From NCBI GenBank assembly GCA_016169945.1, contig JADLSH010000393.1, positions 7,787,501 to 7,851,500 of the forward strand: a stretch of 64,000 bases of DNA, in the 5' to 3' direction. Made by a program: the position numbers and the translations under genes. The DNA comes from Trachythela sp. YZ-2020 (taxonomy: Eukaryota > Cnidaria > Anthozoa > Malacalcyonacea > Clavulariidae). Positions within the stretch are counted from its first letter, which is position 1; each line of letters starts with the position of its first letter. The notes under the pieces were generated by a model that had not been told where the DNA came from, did not search any database, and was given only the letters and a program-made list of their open reading frames with translations. Of the stretch, positions 58,351 through 64,000 are shown piece after piece.

Positions 58351-59150
58351 TCAATCTTCTTCATCTCGTAACAACTGCTGTATTTTCTCCCCTGCGTCCT
58401 TCGCTGCCTGTCTCTTACTCTTTCGCAGTCCGATCTCGGCCGATTCTATCTGCTTTGCTTCTTGTACATCGACTTGCTTGAGTTCCAGGGAACAAACAAG
58501 AGGGAGCGGCCTTTCTATCGTATGTTCCTTTGTCAAAATCTTTACTCCTCTTACGACGTTGTCACTTCCTTTGATGAGCTCAACCACTTTTCCTCTTTTC
58601 CATTCAGCTCGATTCTTTTGCTCGCCGACCACTAAAACCATCTCTCCGACTTCTGGACATGCATTCTCCCCTCGGTTCACTCGGTGATGTTCCATCAAAC
58701 TGTGCACGTATTCCGTTTTCCATCTCTGCCACGCATGTTCTCGTTTCTGCTTCACACGTTTATGTAACTTCAAGACGTCTTCATCATCATCCGTGTCTGA
58801 CTCATCAATGGTGTGCACGTTCTGTCCCCACAAAATCGTGTTTGGTGTGAGCACTTGTTCCTCCTCTTGCTCGCTTTCCACGTAAGTCAGCGGTCTGTTG
58901 TTAACATTTTTCTCAATATCAATTACGATAGCTTCCAATTGATCGAACGAGAGTGTCGATCTTCCCAGAACCTTATATAAAGTTTTCTTAATGTCCTTGA
59001 GCAAGCGTTCGTACATCCCGCCTCACCAAGGGAACTTTGAGAGATTGAATCTCCAACGGATCTCCTGTCTTGCCAAATGATCTTGCAGTCGCTCACTCTT
59101 GCGTATCTTCTTGTCGCTGTCTCCTTAAACGCTGCTCCGTGGTCCATCTT
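58351..59150 (-). pseudogene. BEL/Pao integrase C-terminal region
   Basis: From 59016 down, the frame encodes MYERLLKDIKKTLYKVLG, ENVNNRPLTY-like and TPNTILWGQN motifs. A VGEMVLV..KRGKVVEL segment follows, typical of the domain C-terminal to the BEL integrase, to a stop at 58351. Between 59016 and ~59150 the preceding integrase sequence is scrambled by frameshifts. Confidence 0.85.
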
Positions 59151-60154
59151 GGTCTGGTCTTTCTTGCGATAAAGGCGTTCAGCTTTACTCTGAATTCCTC
59201 TGCAGATTGCGATTTCGTCAATTCCAGATGTACGGCTCTGGAAGTAGCACAAGTAAATATCAGAATATAGCACTTGCCGTCTTCTTTCTTGGTAAGCTTA
59301 TACGACAAGGGGCCCGCGAAACCAACTCCCGTTGTTTCAAATGGTTGTCCACTCTCAACTCGAAACGTAGGCATTTCGGCAGTTGCTGTACGACCGTACG
59401 GTTTGACTCTATATGCTTTACATACGTTGCATTCGTTAATGATCCTTTTAACTTTCGAGCGCAGTCTAGGAATCCACCAATTCTCTCTTAGTGCGGCCAT
59501 CGTGTTCGCGATACCAAAGTGATCTATTTCATTGTGTGTATGCATGATCAACTTGTCCGTAAAATCTCCTCCTTCCAAATAGACCGGCTGATATCCAGGA
59601 ATTCGACCTCTCCATTTCAGCAGTCCAGAATCAATTTCTCGTACGACTTCCCATCCAGGTGTCTTTAGCTCAGCACTCATGTCTGCTTGGACTTTCTTTT
59701 CCCATCGCACTTTCGAATCTTCTAGCTCCTTCGTCGTCAGCGGACCTCTCACTAATTTAGTTCCCCGTTTCTTGGCCCTTGCGTTGCTGACAAATCGTAA
59801 CGCCCACGCGGTAACACGAAGAGTTCTCCAGTAGTCTGTTCTAGAAAGCAGTAAGTCCCATTCATCAGGTACATTCTCTTCCGTGTTAAATGCTACTTCT
59901 GTCATTGGCTTTTGCTCTTCCCCGACTCTCTTTGTTCTCTCAAGCTTTGGTTGTTTTGGCCACTTGTCAGGGTTGATTAGCCACTCGGGACACTTAAACC
60001 AACTGCCCTTCTCCATTTTGTCGATGGGCGCTCCTCGACTGCCTAGATCGGGCAATATTTCGAACTGATACCTACTTCCTCCGTAATTCCAGCAATTTTG
60101 CGTGTCCGCTTCGATACGAAGACTTTCCAGGATCTTTCTGGGCTCGTGGTCCAA
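59093..60154 (-). pseudogene. BEL/Pao integrase region
   Basis: Carries the zinc-binding HTHNEIDHFG ... CNVCKAY region and the core beginning TGVGFAGPLSYK. The core position where the first catalytic Asp is expected is Gly (codon GGT). CATSRAVHLEL follows. The frame shifts near 59150. Inactive. Confidence 0.88.
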
Positions 60155-60573
60155 AACAAAGCAACTAGGCTATCCATCAAAACCGTGACTGATGCAATTG
60201 GCCATCTGCGTAATGCTGCAACCAAATTCTTGCCCATATTGGCAGCCATCTGACCACTGACTAATTCCAGCCTTGCAATGGAAGTGTTCCTCTTAGCAAT
60301 TCTGGACTTCGACGTAATAAGCCCCTTAACTATTCCACTAGAATGTTCGATAACTGCGATAGACACTGCGCAACACGCCGTAAAACTTGCATCAGCGAAC
60401 ACGTGTAAATGTATGGCTTTGACTTTTCGGATCTTTCTTGCTAGGCTCCGTGGGATTCGCACGTTTCTTAACTGCAGTCGCCACTTTATCCAATCCTTGG
60501 ATGTCTTGTTAGATACTTCCGAATTCCAACCGACTCTCATCGCATGCTTCCCTATAGATGCGCTTTCCTTCAA
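60043..60573 (-). pseudogene. BEL/Pao RNase H region
   Basis: FADASFTACCAVSIAV and SIARLELVSGQMAAN mark RNase H, with VLMDSLVALFW following. It overlaps the neighbouring frames, with shifts at both ends (near 60540 and 60110). Confidence 0.8.
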
Positions 60574-61459
60574 CCATGGTCGGTGATAATATTCCTAAAG
60601 GGTCGTATATGCTGCTCAGTTCCTTAAGAATATGTCTCTTTGTCACCGGTGTTTCATCGTTGCGAGATTCTGCTTGAATCTCAAGTGTATCTTCTCTTTT
60701 ATCCCATTTATGCCCGAGTATTTTGCTGGGATTTGACTCGTTGTCCAGTTCTTCAACATTCGATTCCCATTTGTGAACTGGGAACTTTGCGTCTTCTAAG
60801 ATCGTCGTTGCCTCACGTTTGAAATATTCAAGCTCTGTAATGTTACTTCCGGTCTTCATTAGATTGTCAACAGAAGTGTTTTCTTTTAACGACTCGACGG
60901 TGTTTTCATACTTTTCTGGCTGCAGATTGAAATGGTGTTGCAAGGTGGCACCAAGCATGAACGGGCTGGCTTCCACACCGAAAGGTACACGGGTAAATCT
61001 CAAATGCTCCTCTATACCGTTGATGTTAAATAGAAACCGAAATGCATCTCGGTCCTCTTCCTTCAAACCAACTTGCAAAAACGCTTTCTGCAAGTCTGCC
61101 AGTAGTAGATGGGTTGACATTCTGGCTCTGATTAGTATGTCCCATAATAAAGGTTGAAGCGGGGGGGCAGTGTGCATGCATTCATTGACACTATTGGCTA
61201 GTGGGTGGGGTATGGCACTTGCATCGAATACCATTCTCACCTTAGTTGTAGATGCATTCTCTTTAATCACCGGCTTGTGTGGCATGTAGAACACACGTTC
61301 GCTTGTCGACTTCCCTCGGGTCTTTTCAATGACCCCATCTTTCAACTGTTCGTGCACGATCTTTTCATATTCACCTTTCAGCTGTTGATTCTGATTTAAC
61401 TTCCTGTGCACGTTGTGGAGTCTTTTCCTGCTAGGCTCTTCGTTGGTGTTCGACAACAC
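60509..61459 (-). pseudogene. BEL/Pao reverse transcriptase region
   Basis: [25 protein letters not shown] and [15 protein letters not shown] are RT motifs. At the catalytic box the expected Tyr-Val-Asp-Asp reads Ser-Val-Asp-Asn (SVDNLMK), so polymerase activity is lost. [13 protein letters not shown] follows. Confidence 0.9.
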
Positions 61460-61592
61460 AGCTCCTGGTATCCACGGAACAGCTACTTCATATCTTCATA
61501 TCTTCCATCTTCCTTTCTAGTGATATTTTCTTGGAATTCCGCATATACTGTCGACTGATCTTTCTCCCCTCGATCCTCTACTCCTAACACAT

Positions 61593-62411
61593 CTAGCGAA
61601 TACAATTGCTCATAATCACTATGTTCGCGAACAACATGCACTTCGAGCCCGCATATTCATGCCCGCCATGAACCACCCATCCAAAAGTCGTTCCTTCTAC
61701 AATTGGCTCCTCTGGTTTGCCTTTGTATACTTGATCAGTTCGTATTTTGCAATATGTAGCATCGCCCAATATGACATGGATGGGGTACTCCTCGCTTTCT
61801 GACCGATAGAAAGTTTTCCCTCGAATATGTTCGTATTTCTCCTTAAGCTCTATGAAGGTTGGTCTTTTCACAGTTGTGAAATCTGGCATTTCCGTACCCG
61901 TAATCTCGATATTCTCACTTGCCCGACCGTCAACTGCGTTTATTGTTACTTCAAACACTGGCATTGACACCTTTTTGGACCCATTAACTGTTAAGATATT
62001 TCTACTCTCATGGCGTTGGGGTGATAGCTTTAACTGTCGTACTGCTTCTTTCGAGATGAAATTCCTCCCAGAGCCTGTATCTAGATACGCCCAAAATGTT
62101 TTTCCGTTAATCTTAAGAGGCACGATAGCTGGCAAAGACTTCTCTTCCGAGGATGGGGAATATCCATTTAAGATTGCGTTGTGGTTATCTCTATCATTGT
62201 TTTCCTGGGGTTTGTCACAAAGGCTGGTGCGATGTTTGCCTCTGCATTTATAACATCCTCTACTACGACATTTACTTTCGCGATGACCCGGTCGACCACA
62301 ATTAAAGCACAGTCGTTTTTCAACAAAGAACTGTCTATGCTTAGCTACAGAGTCATATGATGTGCATTGGTCTCCCCAGTGCTTTCCTTCACAGGCTATG
62401 TTACGAGTCAC
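61593..62411 (-). pseudogene. BEL/Pao gag zinc knuckles and aspartic protease
   Basis: Two zinc knuckles (CFNCGRPGHRESKC; CYKCRGKHRTSLC) precede a protease active site FWAYLDTGSGRNFIS. A long linker ends in VVHGGHEYAG. Gag upstream of the knuckles is missing. Confidence 0.88.
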
Positions 62412-62430
62412 GAATATTTCTCTTTGATCT

Positions 62431-63116
62431 TGACCTTAATCCCGACCCAATTCCTAACCCTATTGTGTGCGTAACATGAACTTAGAACAAGCAAGAATTT
62501 GAGCCCGCAATCTTAGGTGTGACACTAATCCTTTAAGAGACATGGGCTGCGAGGGCTGTGTAATGTATTTTATTCTCCTAAATCGATCCCAAAAAATAAT
62601 AAAACAATCTCCGTGCACTGCCTGTCGGTTAAGTAAACTGTAACTTAAACATAAATTATAGCAACTTGGTGGCCGCAAGCTTAAACTGTTTAAACCAGCA
62701 CCGGTGTGTATCGAAAGTTAGTAATAAATTAAAAGTGGTGTGCAGGAAGCCGAGGTTAGTAGTATACAGAAGGGGGGTTCTGGAGCCGTGACGTCATCAA
62801 GGTCTGATTCCATGCGAGGGAGAGAGGATTTCGGACAAATACGAAATCATACCAATATCTATTTACTGTTAGTAACACTGTTGCTATACAAGCGTTGTTA
62901 ATATTAAACACAGTTCGTATCAGAATAAAAATATGTGGTTTCCAACCAAACCGACGTTCTTAATACAGCAAAAGATTAGACATATATACTATAAATTTGC
63001 AGTCAAAAATTGCATAAAACCAAAATTTGGGGTTAGGGTAAAGTTTAGAGTTAGGGATAGTGTTCTAAGCGATCAACACGCAAACAGGAATTTATTTTTT
63101 TGCAAGATAGTGCATG
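62431..63116. other. Gene-free stretch
   Basis: Degenerate GGGTTAGG-like words occur at 62430-62460 (minus) and 63029-63060. They are too irregular to be telomeric repeat. Nothing else supported. Confidence 0.4.
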
Positions 63117-63192
63117 TATGATATCCTAAGATACTGTACGATATCCCAAGATTCTGCACGATATTCTAAGACATTGTACGATATTCTAAGAT
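63117..63192 (+). repeat. 20-bp tandem repeat
   Basis: Four units of GTACGATATTCTAAGATnnT, ending where the LINE tail begins. Confidence 0.85.
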
Positions 63193-64000
63193 AATAATAA
63201 TAATAAAGTTTATTAACACATTTTCGCACCAACATGGTGAATTACAACGTGTATACATATTTAGGATATTAAAATCTTATATAAATATACATATAAAAAT
63301 TTATAAACAGATAAAATTCATTACTGACAAGCAAATATTACTATTACTATTAAATTAGATACCACATCTAAGCTATTGTTTTGAAACACATAGCTGGAAT
63401 AAAGCTATTTTTGTAGCGGTCAGTCCGACATTTGGGTACACTATAGTCCATGTTATTCCGTAGGCAACGTCCATGCATGTCTTCTCTTGTCGGCGGTAAT
63501 AGACAATGAAGTTGAGAACTAGGTTCTTGGATCTTTTTAAATGTTTTATGGCACAGAATTTGTCGTCTATCTTCTAAACGAGAGCATTATGCGATACTTA
63601 GGGTTTCATTATAGTTACGTCCAGGGTAAACAATGCGCAAAGCTCTCTTTTGAACATGATCAATCTTATCGGAGAGGTACTGTGGTAAGTTAGTATGCCA
63701 AACAGGGCAAGCATACTCAAGGATTGATCTCACCAAAGAGAAGTAAATGACAAGAAGATCGGCCGAAGGAACGCCACTACGACTTAAAACGCGTAAGATA
63801 TATAAGCGTTTAGACGCTTTTTTCACCATAGTTTCTACATTCTCTTCCCATTTCAGTTTGTTGTTCAATGTTAGACCCAGAACTTTAAACGAATAGACCA
63901 GAGCAAGAGGTGACCCGTCGATACACAATCGAGGTGCGTCAGGTTGATTTTGGAGAAAGCTGATTATCATTTCTTTGCAGTTCGTTCCATTAAGTTTCAT
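63190..64000 (-). pseudogene. CR1/L2-like LINE, 3' end (runs off the window)
   Basis: ORF2 C-terminus, reading down from 64000: MKLNGTNCKEMIISF, FKVLGLTLNNKLKWEENVE, KKASKRLYILRVL, SILEYACPVWHTNLPQYL and HVQKRALRIVYPGRNY. The frame has an in-frame TAA at 63587-63589, then continues (LEDRRQIL, CRTDRYKNSFIPA) to TAG at 63368-63370. The 3' UTR contains AATAAA and ends in a (TTA)n tail at ~63190-63206, the usual CR1/L2 layout. The catalytic domain lies outside the window. Confidence 0.88.

Larger units (their letters stand above)
57951..62430 (-). mobile_element. BEL/Pao LTR retrotransposon, 5'-truncated and decayed
   Basis: On the minus strand, in order: zinc knuckles and aspartic protease, reverse transcriptase, RNase H, integrase and a C-terminal integrase-associated domain. 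A purine tract AGAGGGGAG (58235-58243) is followed by TGTGAGCTGAAC, the likely start of the 3' LTR at 58234 running downward. No matching 5' LTR or N-terminal gag was found above 62430, so the element is 5'-truncated. The left boundary given is arbitrary. Described only as the decayed fragments it is. Confidence 0.85.

Noticed and set aside
63025..63060. GGGTTAGGGT-like words, possible telomeric repeat
   Set aside because: Only a few irregular TTAGGG-like words with no array.
1..64000. CRISPR arrays, operons, bacterial promoters, tRNA and rRNA genes
   Set aside because: Tandem arrays here lack spacer structure, introns are spliceosomal, and no cloverleaf or rRNA core was seen. The window is nuclear animal DNA.

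Overview
This is repeat-saturated animal DNA, AT-rich with GT-AG introns and no operons, tRNA, rRNA or CRISPR. The mix of ISL2EU-like, MULE, hAT, CACTA-like, BEL/Pao and CR1/L2-type elements, with many short foldback elements, suggests an invertebrate, most likely a cnidarian and perhaps an anthozoan. That is inference from repeat style; no species-specific gene fixes it. Almost every recognisable protein is mobile-element related, and most are broken.

Layout. 1-7.2 kb: gene-free, with foldbacks, a TA-flanked MITE (4841-5464) and a GC-rich minisatellite. 7.2-8.5 kb: a truncated RecQ-like helicase fragment next to an inverted TGGTTATATGG minisatellite. 9.5-14.7 kb: two hAT-like copies bracket 4 kb of DNA. 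Only the outermost ends share an 8-bp target duplication, and the enclosed DNA carries an intact two-exon gene. 15.2-20.65 kb: a complete-length ISL2EU-like transposon with perfect 67-bp inverted ends and two inward-facing, damaged genes (SWIM+YqaJ nuclease protein; THAP+DDE transposase).

21.0-36.7 kb is a nested stack. Foldback termini with GAGTGAACAC minisatellite arms and a 9-bp target duplication enclose a MULE protein remnant and a LINE. The LINE reverse transcriptase is split by a 10.1-kb CACTA-like element with a 2-bp duplication, and that element contains a spliced SAM-domain (SAMD3-like) gene. 36.7-39.9 kb: a TTAA-flanked element filled with more foldback, hAT and mariner-type MITEs. 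39.9-42.8 kb: an OB-fold/RPA-like gene and a cysteine-protease-like remnant. 44.3-50.7 kb: a protein-kinase remnant and a MULE transposase pseudogene. 54.7-55.9 kb: a MULE-type foldback with ~500-bp arms and a 9-bp duplication. 57-62.4 kb: a SINE-like repeat and a decayed BEL/Pao retrotransposon. 63.2-64 kb: the 3' end of a CR1/L2-like LINE that runs off the window.

The genes do not form a pathway. The best leads are composite units carrying spliced genes between transposon ends (9.5-14.7 kb and 24.5-34.6 kb), and the two-gene ISL2EU-like element whose inverted ends double as promoters with a CRE-type palindrome.
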